Source: an uncultured Acholeplasmatales bacterium (GTDB lineage Bacteria; Bacillota_I; Bacilli_A; Acholeplasmatales; Anaeroplasmataceae). Taken from it: a stretch of 47,551 nt of DNA. The notes beneath the pieces are model-generated. The model was not told the DNA's origin and ran no database searches. It worked only from the letters and a program-made list of their open reading frames with translations. Shown here in pieces: positions 8,023 through 16,872 of this stretch (position 1 is its first letter; every line of letters begins with the position of its first letter). A program made the position numbers and the translations under genes. Location: the NCBI GenBank assembly GCA_944324725.1, contig CALUXJ010000002.1, positions 1 through 47,551 on the forward strand, written 5' to 3'.

Positions 8023-8456
8023 TTATCCTTATTCAAAATATATTTTAATTCTTTTGTATAAGCACATTCATCATAATCTTGATTGCAAACCCATTGACGC
8101 CGTAATTCACGCGGAATAAAGGTTCTAATTTCTTCATCATTATAGCCAACTTGCATTTTATGATCATCAATAATAATTGGTCTTTTTAAAACACTTGGAT
8201 TCTTAATGATGAAATCAACTAATTCATTAAATTTCATATCCTCTAAATTGAGCTTAGACTCAGCAAAAACTTTAGAACGAGTGGAAATAATATCTTCAAA
8301 TCCTTCTTCTGTATTTTCTAGCATTTGCATTATATCTTCCCTAGTAATAGGGGTATTAAAAAAATTAACTTCACGATAAGGAATATTATGCTCCTTAAAC
8401 CATTTAATGGCCTTCCGACAAGAAGCACAACTATTTGTTGTATATATTTTAACCAC
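7998..8456 (-). CDS. spx: Spx/ArsC-family regulator, C-terminus rewritten by the IS
   Basis: Spx binds the RNA polymerase alpha C-terminal domain and redirects transcription during thiol stress. The N-terminus KIYTTNSCASCRKAIKWF carries the CxxC redox switch, and VLKRPIIIDDHKMQVGYNDEEIRTFIPR is the conserved C-terminal half. I start at GTG 8456 (MVKIYTTN), because AAGTGGTGAT lies eight bases before it; the GTG codons at 8468 and 8465 are in or before that site. The protein is 152 residues, against about 131 in B. subtilis. The tail after IPRELRR is long, and the final GCKET and stop are encoded by the IS inverted repeat. The native end is unknown. An arsenate reductase-like role is less likely given the CxxC. 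Confidence 0.85.
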   Translation of the reverse strand: MVKIYTTNSCASCRKAIKWFKEHNIPYREVNFFNTPITREDIMQMLENTEEGFEDIISTRSKVFAESKLNLEDMKFNELVDFIIKNPSVLKRPIIIDDHKMQVGYNDEEIRTFIPRELRRQWVCNQDYDECAYTKELKYILNKDNKRGCKET

Positions 8457-8532
8457 TTTAATCACCACTTCTTTATTATAGCATGTTTCAAAAAAGTTTA
8501 CTATAAGTATTTAATAATTAAAATATTTATGC

Positions 8533-8538
8533 TATAAT
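8533..8538 (+). promoter_or_regulatory. -10 box of the trpS leader promoter
   Basis: TATAAT preceded by TGC gives an extended -10 element. The -35 is poor, as often with extended -10 promoters. The T-box RNA begins a few bases downstream. Confidence 0.6.
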
Positions 8539-8544
8539 TTTCCT

Positions 8545-8738
8545 GTCGATGAAAGATGAAATAGTTTAGAGGATTTGCTTATAGAGAATGATTGGTTGGT
8601 GCAAAATCATACTATCTTTTAAATGAATTGGACATCCGGAGATAAGTTGACTACATTATAGTCATAAGTGCTAGTATGTTTATACTAGAATAAAGGTGGT
8701 ACCACGCGGCAGCGTCCTTCGGAGGCGCCGCTTTTTTT
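8545..8738 (+). promoter_or_regulatory. T-box riboswitch (tRNA-Trp specific) of trpS
   Basis: The leader has the T-box parts in order: stem I with AGAGAATG and GGTTGGTGCAAAATC, a specifier region GAATTGGACATCC with TGG at 8629-8631, the T-box AAAGGTGGTACCACGCG at 8693-8709, and a terminator. The terminator pairs GCGGC (8706-8710) with GCCGC (8727-8731) around an imperfect inner stem and ends in seven T residues. Uncharged tRNA-Trp should pair with the TGG specifier and the antiterminator bulge and allow read-through into trpS. The specifier agrees with the gene it controls. Confidence 0.95.
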
Positions 8739-8758
8739 ATTTTAAGGAGGTTTTCATC

Positions 8759-9751
8759 ATGAAACGTATTTTAACTGGTATTCAACCATCAGGACATATC
8801 ACTCTTGGTAATTATTTAGGGGCTATTCGTCCACTACTCGCCTTACAAAACGAAGAGGACGTTGAATTATTAGTATTTATTGCCGATTTACATGCTATTA
8901 CAGTCCCTCAAGATAGAGTAGCATTAAGACATAACATTAAGGAGTTAGCCGCTTTATTTTTAGCATGTGGCCTTGATTTAAATAAAGCACACATGTTTAT
9001 TCAATCTGAAGTTCCTTGTCACAATCAATTAGGTTGGGTTATGGAATGTAATTCTTACATTGGTGAGTTAGAAAGAATGACTCAATTCAAAGATAAAAAA
9101 CAAAAACAAACAGATGGTGTTTCAGCCGGACTCTTAACCTACCCACCATTGATGGCTGCTGATATTTTGCTTTATGACACTGATTTAGTGCCAGTTGGTG
9201 AAGATCAAAAACAACATCTAGAAATAACCCGTAATCTAGCTAGTCGTTTTAATAATAAGTATGGGGAAACCTTTAAGCTACCTGAACCATATATTTTAAA
9301 AACTGGTGCTAGAGTTATGTCTTTAGTTGATCCAAGCAAAAAAATGAGTAAATCTGACTCTAATCCTAAAGCTTTTATCTCTATTTTGGATGATATTAAT
9401 GTAGCTAAAAAGAAAATCAAAAGCGCCATCACTGATAGTGAAGGTTCTATTAGATACGATGTAGAAAACAAACCTGGTGTTTCTAATTTATTAACTATTT
9501 ATAGTTCTTTAACAAATGAAAGCATTGCTGATTTAGAGACTAAATATGCTAATAGTAACTACCAAGTATTTAAAGAAGATTTAGCTAATATTGTTGGTGA
9601 TTTCCTAAGTAAGATTCAAGAAAAATATAATTATTATATTAACTCTAGCGATCTAGATTTAATTTTAAATTCCGGCCGTGACCTAGCTTATCACTATGCT
9701 TCCCGCAAACTGCAAAAAGTTTATCATAAAATGGGTATTGGTCGCTATTAA
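8759..9751 (+). CDS. trpS: Tryptophanyl-tRNA synthetase
   Basis: A 330-residue class I synthetase that charges tRNA-Trp. The HIGH-type motif is PSGHITLGNYLGAI at residues 10-23 and the KMSKS loop is SKKMSKSDSNP. GEDQKQHLEITR is the usual mid-region motif. The start is ATG 8759 with AAGGAGG nine bases before it. The same frame is open upstream to 8696, but that part is T-box terminator. No tryptophan biosynthesis genes lie near it. A terminator follows directly. Confidence 0.97.
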   Translation: MKRILTGIQPSGHITLGNYLGAIRPLLALQNEEDVELLVFIADLHAITVPQDRVALRHNIKELAALFLACGLDLNKAHMFIQSEVPCHNQLGWVMECNSYIGELERMTQFKDKKQKQTDGVSAGLLTYPPLMAADILLYDTDLVPVGEDQKQHLEITRNLASRFNNKYGETFKLPEPYILKTGARVMSLVDPSKKMSKSDSNPKAFISILDDINVAKKKIKSAITDSEGSIRYDVENKPGVSNLLTIYSSLTNESIADLETKYANSNYQVFKEDLANIVGDFLSKIQEKYNYYINSSDLDLILNSGRDLAYHYASRKLQKVYHKMGIGRY

Positions 9752-9772
9752 TAGCTAATTAAATTTTAATTT

Positions 9773-9804
9773 ACTCCTAATTCTAAAAGATTAGGGGTTT
9801 TTTT
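9773..9804 (+). terminator. Intrinsic terminator after trpS
   Basis: ACTCCTAAT and ATTAGGGGT pair around TCTAAAAG-type loop bases, followed by seven T residues. Confidence 0.8.
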
Positions 9805-9811
9805 ATAGAAT

Positions 9812-9860
9812 AAAAGAGTACTACTCGACAGAACTCAGTTCAAATGGTAGTACTCTTTTT
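9812..9860. terminator. Long bidirectional hairpin between trpS and the opp operon
   Basis: A perfect 13-bp stem (9812-9824 against 9847-9859, AAAAGAGTACTAC) has a 22-base loop that itself contains GAAC-TCA-GTTC. T residues on both sides make it a terminator for the minus-strand opp operon and a backup for trpS. Confidence 0.8.
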
Positions 9861-9889
9861 GACTATTTAATTACTATTAGTCTAAAGCT

Positions 9890-10261
9890 TTAAACAAAAC
9901 AAAGCATAATTATACCAACTACTAAAAATGATATTCCGACAAGGATATATGGCATAAAAACATACCCCTTATTTTGTCTTTCTTCCCGCATAACTTCACT
10001 ATATTCAGCTAATGTTAATTTTTTACCATTGTTATTACGTTTGGTACCCAAATAACTAAAAATATCAAATGCTCCTTGAGAGGTCACAAATGATAGACCA
10101 CCTAATAAAATCAATACAACCCCGGCTAATAAAAAGCCATCTGTATAATAGATATAAATGGTCCAAGCATCATGAGTAGCAACACTAATAATAATTAATA
10201 AAACTCCAACAATAGTTAAGATTAAATACTTATACCAGGGACTTTTAATTTTGGCAAACAT
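9890..10261 (-). CDS. Small membrane protein at the end of the opp operon
   Basis: A 123-residue protein with three predicted membrane segments: YLILTIVGVLLIIISVAT near the N-terminus, GFLLAGVVLILLGGLSFV in the middle and a C-terminal YILVGISFLVVGIIMLCFV. Between the second and third lies a charged cytoplasmic loop (TKRNNNGKKLTLAEYSEVMREER). The layout resembles the DUF3899 family of Firmicutes, but I make that match from memory. Its ATG shares bases with the oppF stop (TAATG), so it is translationally coupled to the transporter and may be an accessory subunit. Function unknown. Confidence 0.75.
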   Translation of the reverse strand: MFAKIKSPWYKYLILTIVGVLLIIISVATHDAWTIYIYYTDGFLLAGVVLILLGGLSFVTSQGAFDIFSYLGTKRNNNGKKLTLAEYSEVMREERQNKGYVFMPYILVGISFLVVGIIMLCFV

Positions 10262-12153
10262 TAATCGACTAATTCCTTCTTATACTTAGCAAATTCGGAA
10301 GGGCTGCAATAAATGAAGTGACCTTTTTTAATTTCACGTAATTCTGGTTTTTCAACAGAGTAATCATGAGCCTCTGCTGGATTATAAATAATTCTTTCCC
10401 GCGTTTTTTCTGTAATTGGGTTTGGCTTTGGTATTGCTGATAACAATGATTTTGTATATGGATGAAGTGGGTTTTTGAATAATTCATCACTATCTGCTAG
10501 CTCTACTAGTTTACCAAAATACATAACAGCAATTCGATTACAGAAATATTTAACTACTGATAGGTCATGAGCAATAAAGATAATTGTTAAGCCTAATTCA
10601 TCCTTTAAATCATTTAAAAGGTTAATAATTTGAGCTCTAATAGAAACATCTAGTGCACTAATAGGTTCATCACAAATTAGTAATTGAGGATTCATAACCA
10701 AAGCTCTAGCAATACCTATACGTTGACGTTGACCACCACTAAATTCATGTGGATAACGAGAGGCATGGTCCTCCACTAAACCAACCTTCTCAAGCATCTC
10801 AACAACCTTTTTATGATTTTCCACTTTATTGTGATGACCTTGAATTCTTAAACCTTCTTGAATAATATCTTCAACTGTCATACGTGGATCTAGTGAATCT
10901 ACTGGATCTTGGAAAATCATTTGAATCTCATTAACCAATTTGCGTGGGCAATGAGAATTATCATATTTAATCTGTTTGATTTTCTCTTTTTGCACATAAT
11001 AAATGTTCTTTGCAAAGTTAATGGCTTTATAACGCTCATTTTTATATGTTTGTTTAAGCTTGTTTAGTTTGGCATCATAATCACTAGCATTTTTATCTAA
11101 TGCCTTAAGATTATTAGTATATTCTAAACGTAATTCTTTTAACTTAGCTTTTTTACGGATGTTAGTAAATTTAATTTCTTTTCTATTCCATCTATTACCA
11201 GCGGAGATCCGATAACCTTTGTAATAAATAGAACCTGATGTAATATCATATAGTTTAATGATAGAACGACCAGTTGTAGTCTTACCACAACCAGATTCAC
11301 CAACTATACCAAAACATTCACCCTTATGAACATCAAATGAAACGTTACTAACAGCCTTTAATTTAGTCCTACTAGGACCTTTACCAAAGAAGAAAAATTG
11401 CTTTAAATTTCTAACTGATAATAATACATCACTATTAATTAATTCAGGACGTCTTTTCAACTTAGAAGAAATTCCATATTTTATTTCTTCTTCTGTTAAT
11501 TTATAAGTTTTAACCTTTTTTCTAGCATCTTTGATTGCTGATTTGATTTGAGCTTTGATTTCATCAATCTTAACTTGGCGTTCACTCTTTGAATCAATCT
11601 TAGCCTTTTGGCAATCCGTATCATACTCATACTTAAGTTGAGCAAGTTGCTTTTCAACGTTATAAACTTTACCATCCTTAATATCATTAGCTAAAACAGA
11701 TTGTTTTATCTTTTTAATTTCAGCTAAATAAGTTTGCTTTTGGCTATCATACTTACTCTTTAAACTAGCAAGTTTTTCCTTATAAGCAGCTATTCTTTTA
11801 TTTTTGCTTTCAGAATCTTCAACAACCTTTTTAGCAGCATCTAATTCTTTCTTTAAAACAGCTAATTTAGCATCTAATTCTTTGTAAACTCGTTCAGCAT
11901 GTTCCTTAGCATCCCGTTTGTTCTCTAAAATTTGACGTTTTTTCTCAGCCATTCTTCTAGCTCTAAGTTTTTTTGCATCTAGCTCTAAATCAGCTGATGT
12001 ACCTTGTTCAGATATATCCTCTTGAAGTTTTTCTTCAACTATTTTTTCATCTTCATGATCATCAGAAATAGGTGTTCCTTCTTCATTGGCAGCAATATTA
12101 CTTCTTAACTCTTCATCAAGATTAAAATCCCCTGATTTTGATTTATTACTCAT
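10261..12153 (-). CDS. oppF: Oligopeptide ABC transporter ATPase OppF, with long charged additions
   Basis: One of two ATPases driving peptide import. The ABC core has Walker A GESGCGKTT (residues 285-293), Q-loop IFQDP (about 412), signature FSGGQRQ (471-477), Walker B LLICDEP (491-497) and the OppF tail NPLHPYTKSLLSAIP. Usual OppF is about 310-330 residues; this is 630. Residues 1-240 precede the ABC domain and are highly charged, Lys/Glu/Ala-rich, probable coiled coil. About 90 further charged residues (315-405) are inserted between Walker A and the Q-loop. All catalytic motifs are intact. It overlaps oppD by eight bases with AAGGTGGTGA before its ATG. Enlarged OppF proteins are known in mycoplasmas. 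Confidence 0.92.
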   Translation of the reverse strand: MSNKSKSGDFNLDEELRSNIAANEEGTPISDDHEDEKIVEEKLQEDISEQGTSADLELDAKKLRARRMAEKKRQILENKRDAKEHAERVYKELDAKLAVLKKELDAAKKVVEDSESKNKRIAAYKEKLASLKSKYDSQKQTYLAEIKKIKQSVLANDIKDGKVYNVEKQLAQLKYEYDTDCQKAKIDSKSERQVKIDEIKAQIKSAIKDARKKVKTYKLTEEEIKYGISSKLKRRPELINSDVLLSVRNLKQFFFFGKGPSRTKLKAVSNVSFDVHKGECFGIVGESGCGKTTTGRSIIKLYDITSGSIYYKGYRISAGNRWNRKEIKFTNIRKKAKLKELRLEYTNNLKALDKNASDYDAKLNKLKQTYKNERYKAINFAKNIYYVQKEKIKQIKYDNSHCPRKLVNEIQMIFQDPVDSLDPRMTVEDIIQEGLRIQGHHNKVENHKKVVEMLEKVGLVEDHASRYPHEFSGGQRQRIGIARALVMNPQLLICDEPISALDVSIRAQIINLLNDLKDELGLTIIFIAHDLSVVKYFCNRIAVMYFGKLVELADSDELFKNPLHPYTKSLLSAIPKPNPITEKTRERIIYNPAEAHDYSVEKPELREIKKGHFIYCSPSEFAKYKKELVD

Positions 12154-13795
12154 TTGCTGTCACCACCTTTTTATTTTTATTACGATACTCTTTATCATAT
12201 TTAGCTTGAATAGCTGGACTCAACTTAACATAGTCGCTTTCTGTTACCTTAGACAAGGCAATATCAATACGATCACGTACAATTGATGGCATATCTACCT
12301 TAGGTGCATCCTTATGTAAAAGCCAAGTTGCTGCATAGTGCGTATCACTAACTTTGAAGAATGGTGGTTCATATTCAAAATCAATCTTCATAGCATACTT
12401 ACTTCTTAATGCAAAGGCATCACCTTTAGGTGGATAAATCATATTAGGTGGAGTACCAGGAATAGCATCTAGACGTTCCTTACTATCAATATCTGGAATA
12501 GATGATAATAAAGCCCAAGTATATGGATGCTTTGGTTCAAAGAATATTTCATCAGCATTACCATATTCGACAATTTTTCCAGCATACATTACTGCTACTC
12601 TATCAGCTAAGTTAGCCACAACACCTAAATCGTGTGTAATGAAAATACAAGCGATATTCCGCTCTTTTTGAATCTTTTTAATCAATTCCAAAATTTGAGC
12701 TTGAATTGTAACATCTAATGCTGTAGTAGGCTCATCACATATTAATATTTCTGGCGTAGCTGTTAAAGCAATAGCTATTACAATTCTTTGTCTCATACCA
12801 CCAGAAAATTCAAACGGATATTGTTTAAATCTTTTTTCTGGTAATGGGATACCTACTTCCTTCATTATTTCTAAAGCTCTACGTTTAGCTTCTTTATGAG
12901 TTATTTTTAGACTATCAATATATTCAGATTTACGATTTGCAATTCTATCTTTTTGTTCTCGTACTTTAGCCTTATATTCACTTTTAAGCTTTTTTAGACT
13001 TTCTTCATCACTGGCACCAGCAATTAATTTTGAATATTGAGCATCTAATTCCTTGATTTGTGCTAAAACATCAGCATTTAATTTAACGATGTCTTCCTTA
13101 TAAGCTTTTTGAACCTTATTCTTATAATCTTTAACAACTACTCTAGCCTTACTCTTAGATACTTTTAAATCAGATTTTAAAGTAGGTAATTTAGCTTTAA
13201 ATTCTGTTTTAGCAGTCTTAATACTAGCCTTAGCAACACTTTTGGCTTTAGCGATTTGTTCTTTGCGCTTATCAGCTGGTAAAGACTCATTGGCTTTGAT
13301 GGCCGTTAGCTCCTTTTCTAAATCACGTTTAGTCTTTGTAATAGCATTATCTTTTTTAGTAATAGCATTCTTGTAAGCAATTAATTCTTGAGAAATATTA
13401 TCACTATAAAGACGTTTTAATTTATTACCATTTAAAATAGTAGCTTCTGTGATTTGTTTACCAATTCTCATAATTGGGTTCAAACTAGATAATGGGTCTT
13501 GGAAAATCATACCAATTCTATGACCCCTAATCTTATGGAATTCTTCTTCGGAAATCTCTAACAAATCCTCACCATTATACATGATACTACCATTATCTAC
13601 CACTGCATTATTGGCAAGTATACCCATAATAGCTTTAGAAGTAACTGATTTACCTGAACCTGATTCACCAACTATACAAAGTGTTTCTCCTTTGTGAAGA
13701 TCGAATGACACCCCCCTAACAGCTCTAACCAAACCATTATCCGTTTTGAAAGAAATTTCTAGATTTTTAACATCTAAAATCTTTTCATTTGCCAT
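12146..13795 (-). CDS. oppD: Oligopeptide ABC transporter ATPase OppD, with coiled-coil insertion
   Basis: Second ATPase of the peptide importer. Walker A GESGSGKSVT is near residue 44, Q-loop MIFQDPLSSLNP near 97, signature FSGGMRQRI near 330 and Walker B ILICDEPTTALD near 352. It is 549 residues from ATG 13795, against about 330-350 usually. The excess is a Lys/Glu/Ala-rich segment of about 175 residues (roughly 122-299) between the Q-loop and the signature helix, a different place from the OppF insertion. ATG 13795 follows AAAGGA by ten bases and is preferred to GTG 13804. It begins one base after the oppC stop. Confidence 0.93.
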   Translation of the reverse strand: MANEKILDVKNLEISFKTDNGLVRAVRGVSFDLHKGETLCIVGESGSGKSVTSKAIMGILANNAVVDNGSIMYNGEDLLEISEEEFHKIRGHRIGMIFQDPLSSLNPIMRIGKQITEATILNGNKLKRLYSDNISQELIAYKNAITKKDNAITKTKRDLEKELTAIKANESLPADKRKEQIAKAKSVAKASIKTAKTEFKAKLPTLKSDLKVSKSKARVVVKDYKNKVQKAYKEDIVKLNADVLAQIKELDAQYSKLIAGASDEESLKKLKSEYKAKVREQKDRIANRKSEYIDSLKITHKEAKRRALEIMKEVGIPLPEKRFKQYPFEFSGGMRQRIVIAIALTATPEILICDEPTTALDVTIQAQILELIKKIQKERNIACIFITHDLGVVANLADRVAVMYAGKIVEYGNADEIFFEPKHPYTWALLSSIPDIDSKERLDAIPGTPPNMIYPPKGDAFALRSKYAMKIDFEYEPPFFKVSDTHYAATWLLHKDAPKVDMPSIVRDRIDIALSKVTESDYVKLSPAIQAKYDKEYRNKNKKVVTANE

Positions 13796-13796
13796 T

Positions 13797-15740
13797 CTAT
13801 TCACTTCCTTTCAATGATGGATTTAAGGCATCACGTAAACCATTACCAAATAAGTTAAATGATATCATTAGTAAAGATACAATTATAGCTGGGAAAACAA
13901 CAAGCATTGGAGATGTAGCTAAATATTGTTGGTTTTTAGATAATACTAAACCAAATGAATCTACACCTTGTAAACCTAAGTTCAAATATGACAATGTTGC
14001 TTCACTAAAGATTACACTTGGAATCATTAAAATTGATGAAGTAACAATAGTTCCTAAAGAGTTTGGTAAAATGTGTCTAAAGATTAGACGTTTATTACTT
14101 GCACCTAAGGTTCTACTTGCTAAGACATATTCACGGCCCTTAAACCGGTAAAATTGGGTTCTCGTTCTACCTGCTACGCCTATCCAACCAGTTAAACAAA
14201 GTGCTAAACCAAACGTGATAATGTTATTTCCTAATAACAAAATAGTAAGTGTCATAACAACAATCCAAGGTACACCACTAATGATTTCACAGAAACGCTC
14301 CATAATTAAATCCACGTTTCCACCAAAATAACCAGAGATAGAACCCCAACATACACCAAAAATCATACAAATTGCACTAGAAACAATTGCTAAAATTAAA
14401 GATGTACGCAGACCATTGAAAGCATAAGTAAACATATCATAACCTTCATTAGTTGAGCCGAAAATATATTTTGGCATACTGCTATAGCCTAAATACTTGT
14501 AATTAGTTACTTTACAATCAAGAGTATATGATGTGTTACCACCAACATTGACACTTTGTTGAGAATAAACTTCAAGAACTGGACATTTTTCAGAATCTAA
14601 GACCTTGAAAGATGATGGGCCAACTGTGTAGTCATATTCACACCAACCATTAAGGATATAGGTATCCATTCTAGTCTTACCAACTTGTCTATCAAGATCA
14701 CCTAAAGTTGCTTTATACACATCATAGACAAAATCAACATAAGTTATAGCTGCTTGATAAATACGTTTATCACCTGTAGATTGCCAGTATCCAACTGGGA
14801 AAGAGCCATCTGTTAAACGACCTAAAGCAACACTATAGTTAGCATCCGTAATACTATAATTTTCAAATGCTTCTTGAGCTGTACCAGTAGCATCAGTCTC
14901 AAAAACTAAACTTTCAAAGCCAAAATATGTAGTTTGTCCACTAATAGGTTTAAGTTGAATTCTAAAACGAGCATCATTTAACGTATTACCCATTAAATTA
15001 GCTTGACTCTTAATAGCTTCTGTAATATTAATTGCGACTTCGCCATAATCCTTAGACCAATCTTTTAAAATCACAATTTGTTCATTATCATAAATATCTT
15101 TATATGTAAGAATAATTCTATATTCACCTAATTTTGAACTATAGACATTATCTTCAGACATAAAATTAATTTTAACAGAATAATTTTGATTAGTATTAAA
15201 ATCAAATAAAACATATGGTTGGAAATAAATAAGATTGTCATCGGCGCTACCAGTCATATTTAAGCCCTTATTATTTTGAATAATATAATAGCCACCATGC
15301 GCACTGGCATTGGTTACGTTAATATATTCTTCTACACTATTAGTGTATTTAATTACTGAATCACCCTTAAAACCTGAAGGTGCTTCTGTAGCTACATCAT
15401 AAGGAATATGAGTATAGCTCTTAGTTCCATCCCACCAACCTGTACCAGCCTCAAATAATTTTGGTGGCAATAAAGACTCTTCTACTGAGGTTGTCTTAAT
15501 ATCATATGGTGAAAAAATTGGAACAAAAATAGCCATTATGATTAAAAAGCCAATGATAAAAGTTGCCACAACAGAAGATTTGTTTTTTCTAAATCTTTTT
15601 AAGGCATCCTTGAAAAAGGTAGTTGGGCGAGTTTCGAATTTGACATCATGAATTTTAACATCTGATTGACATAATTTGAAATCATCTTGAGTAACTTTTA
15701 TTTCATTACCTTTAGCATCAAATATTTTGTTATCTTGCAT
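13797..15740 (-). CDS. oppC: Oligopeptide ABC transporter permease OppC with large external domain
   Basis: A 647-residue permease, about twice the usual 300. The first membrane helix is near residues 57-76, ending IFVPIFSPYD. The permease resumes at KYIFGSTNEGYDMFTYAFNGLRTSLI (about 424-449), which is the family's FGTDelGRDxFsR segment. The link between these is normally a few tens of residues; here it is about 345, and by topology lies outside the cell. Part of it (about 175-285) reads as alternating beta strands, which I infer to be a jelly-roll-like domain. The EAA-type loop SRTLGASNKRLIFRHILPNSLG is intact. Its ATG overlaps the oppB stop (TAATG). Confidence 0.9.
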   Translation of the reverse strand: MQDNKIFDAKGNEIKVTQDDFKLCQSDVKIHDVKFETRPTTFFKDALKRFRKNKSSVVATFIIGFLIIMAIFVPIFSPYDIKTTSVEESLLPPKLFEAGTGWWDGTKSYTHIPYDVATEAPSGFKGDSVIKYTNSVEEYINVTNASAHGGYYIIQNNKGLNMTGSADDNLIYFQPYVLFDFNTNQNYSVKINFMSEDNVYSSKLGEYRIILTYKDIYDNEQIVILKDWSKDYGEVAINITEAIKSQANLMGNTLNDARFRIQLKPISGQTTYFGFESLVFETDATGTAQEAFENYSITDANYSVALGRLTDGSFPVGYWQSTGDKRIYQAAITYVDFVYDVYKATLGDLDRQVGKTRMDTYILNGWCEYDYTVGPSSFKVLDSEKCPVLEVYSQQSVNVGGNTSYTLDCKVTNYKYLGYSSMPKYIFGSTNEGYDMFTYAFNGLRTSLILAIVSSAICMIFGVCWGSISGYFGGNVDLIMERFCEIISGVPWIVVMTLTILLLGNNIITFGLALCLTGWIGVAGRTRTQFYRFKGREYVLASRTLGASNKRLIFRHILPNSLGTIVTSSILMIPSVIFSEATLSYLNLGLQGVDSFGLVLSKNQQYLATSPMLVVFPAIIVSLLMISFNLFGNGLRDALNPSLKGSE

Positions 15741-16777
15741 TATTTTTTCGCCCCCATTCTAATTCTAGGATCGATAAATCCGTATGAAATATCTAATATA
15801 ACACTAGCTAATAAACCCATAGTTGTAAATATAGCCATATCGACAAATAGTACGTTATAATCTTTAGCTGAAATAGCTGTTACGAATAAGCTACCAATTC
15901 CTGGTATACCATACAATTGTTCTAGGATCATAGAACCACCAAAAATACCAATAAATTCTGCTAAAATAGATGGAACAATTGGAACCATGGCATTACGTAA
16001 AGCGTGACGTAAAATTGATTGACTCTTAGTCAAACCCTTAGTTCTAGCTAATAATAGGTATTCACTAGACATAACTTCACAAAGTTCAGCTCTTGTAAAT
16101 CTACAATAACCACATATTGAACCAAAAGACAAACAAAATACTGGAACAATATAACCTAAAATTCGTTGAGTAACGTTAGCAGAATTGGTTGGCCATTGTG
16201 TTGGTAACCAAGATAAATTATAGCAAAAAATCAACATAATAAATGTAATCAATACGAAACTTGGAACAGATATAAAAATCATAACTGATGTTGAAATTAT
16301 ATGATCTGTTGGCTTATTTTTCTTTAAAGCAGCCCATACACCAAAAGCAATACCAATAGGAACAGCAATTATAACCGAAATAATATTTACACTTACAGAT
16401 ATCCATAATCTTTGGTTAATAATAGTTGATGCTGATAGTTCTGGAGCAATAGAAACGGAAGCACCCCAATCCCACTTAGTTACGATATTTCCTAACCATC
16501 TAACATATTGTGTCATTACTGGAACCTCATAAAAATAGTGATTAACTTTTGTGGAGTCCTCATAATGCCATAATAATTCGCCTAAGGCAGGCGTTTCGAT
16601 TCTTCTATCGTAAACATAACCTAGAGCAACTTGTTTCATATAGTATGAAAATTGCGCATTATCATTTCCGACTGGTTTAGTAAAAGGCAATAAATGCATT
16701 AAAATAAAAGTCAAAGAAAGAATGATAAAAGCCGTGACAAGTGCTAAAATAACTCTCTTTAAAACGTACTTTCCCAT
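15740..16777 (-). CDS. oppB: Oligopeptide ABC transporter permease OppB
   Basis: A 345-residue membrane permease with an N-terminal helix (LALVTAFIILSLTFILMHLLPF), an extended external region of about 90 residues, and five later helices. The coupling loop ARTKGLTKSQSILRHALRNA matches the EAA motif of OppB. It is only slightly longer than the usual 306-320. AAAGGAGTGA lies ten bases before the ATG. Two hairpins separate it from oppA, so it should be made in smaller amounts than the binding protein. Confidence 0.95.
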   Translation of the reverse strand: MGKYVLKRVILALVTAFIILSLTFILMHLLPFTKPVGNDNAQFSYYMKQVALGYVYDRRIETPALGELLWHYEDSTKVNHYFYEVPVMTQYVRWLGNIVTKWDWGASVSIAPELSASTIINQRLWISVSVNIISVIIAVPIGIAFGVWAALKKNKPTDHIISTSVMIFISVPSFVLITFIMLIFCYNLSWLPTQWPTNSANVTQRILGYIVPVFCLSFGSICGYCRFTRAELCEVMSSEYLLLARTKGLTKSQSILRHALRNAMVPIVPSILAEFIGIFGGSMILEQLYGIPGIGSLFVTAISAKDYNVLFVDMAIFTTMGLLASVILDISYGFIDPRIRMGAKK

Positions 16778-16814
16778 TTAGTACTCACTCCTTTATATAT
16801 TTAACATTATCTTA

Positions 16815-16865
16815 CAAAAAATAGAAGAACAAATCAAGACATTTAGTCTCATCTTCTACTTTTTG
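16815..16865 (-). terminator. First intercistronic hairpin, oppA-oppB
   Basis: TAGAAGA pairs with TCTTCTA, extended by A/T pairs on both sides with one bulge, around a loop holding GAC-TTTAGTC-type pairing. On the minus strand it ends in TTTTTTG. With the next hairpin it forms a tandem attenuator ahead of oppB. Confidence 0.6.
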
Positions 16866-16872
16866 TAAAAAA

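Noticed and set aside
8696-8758. Longer N-terminus of TrpRS (21 extra codons)
   Set aside because: The stretch is the T-box antiterminator and terminator; AAGGAGG and ATG at 8759 give the canonical start.
11496-11687. Alternative-frame ORFs within the charged regions of oppF and oppD
   Set aside because: They arise from Lys/Glu-rich codon repeats; the main frames hold all ABC motifs and overlap cleanly.
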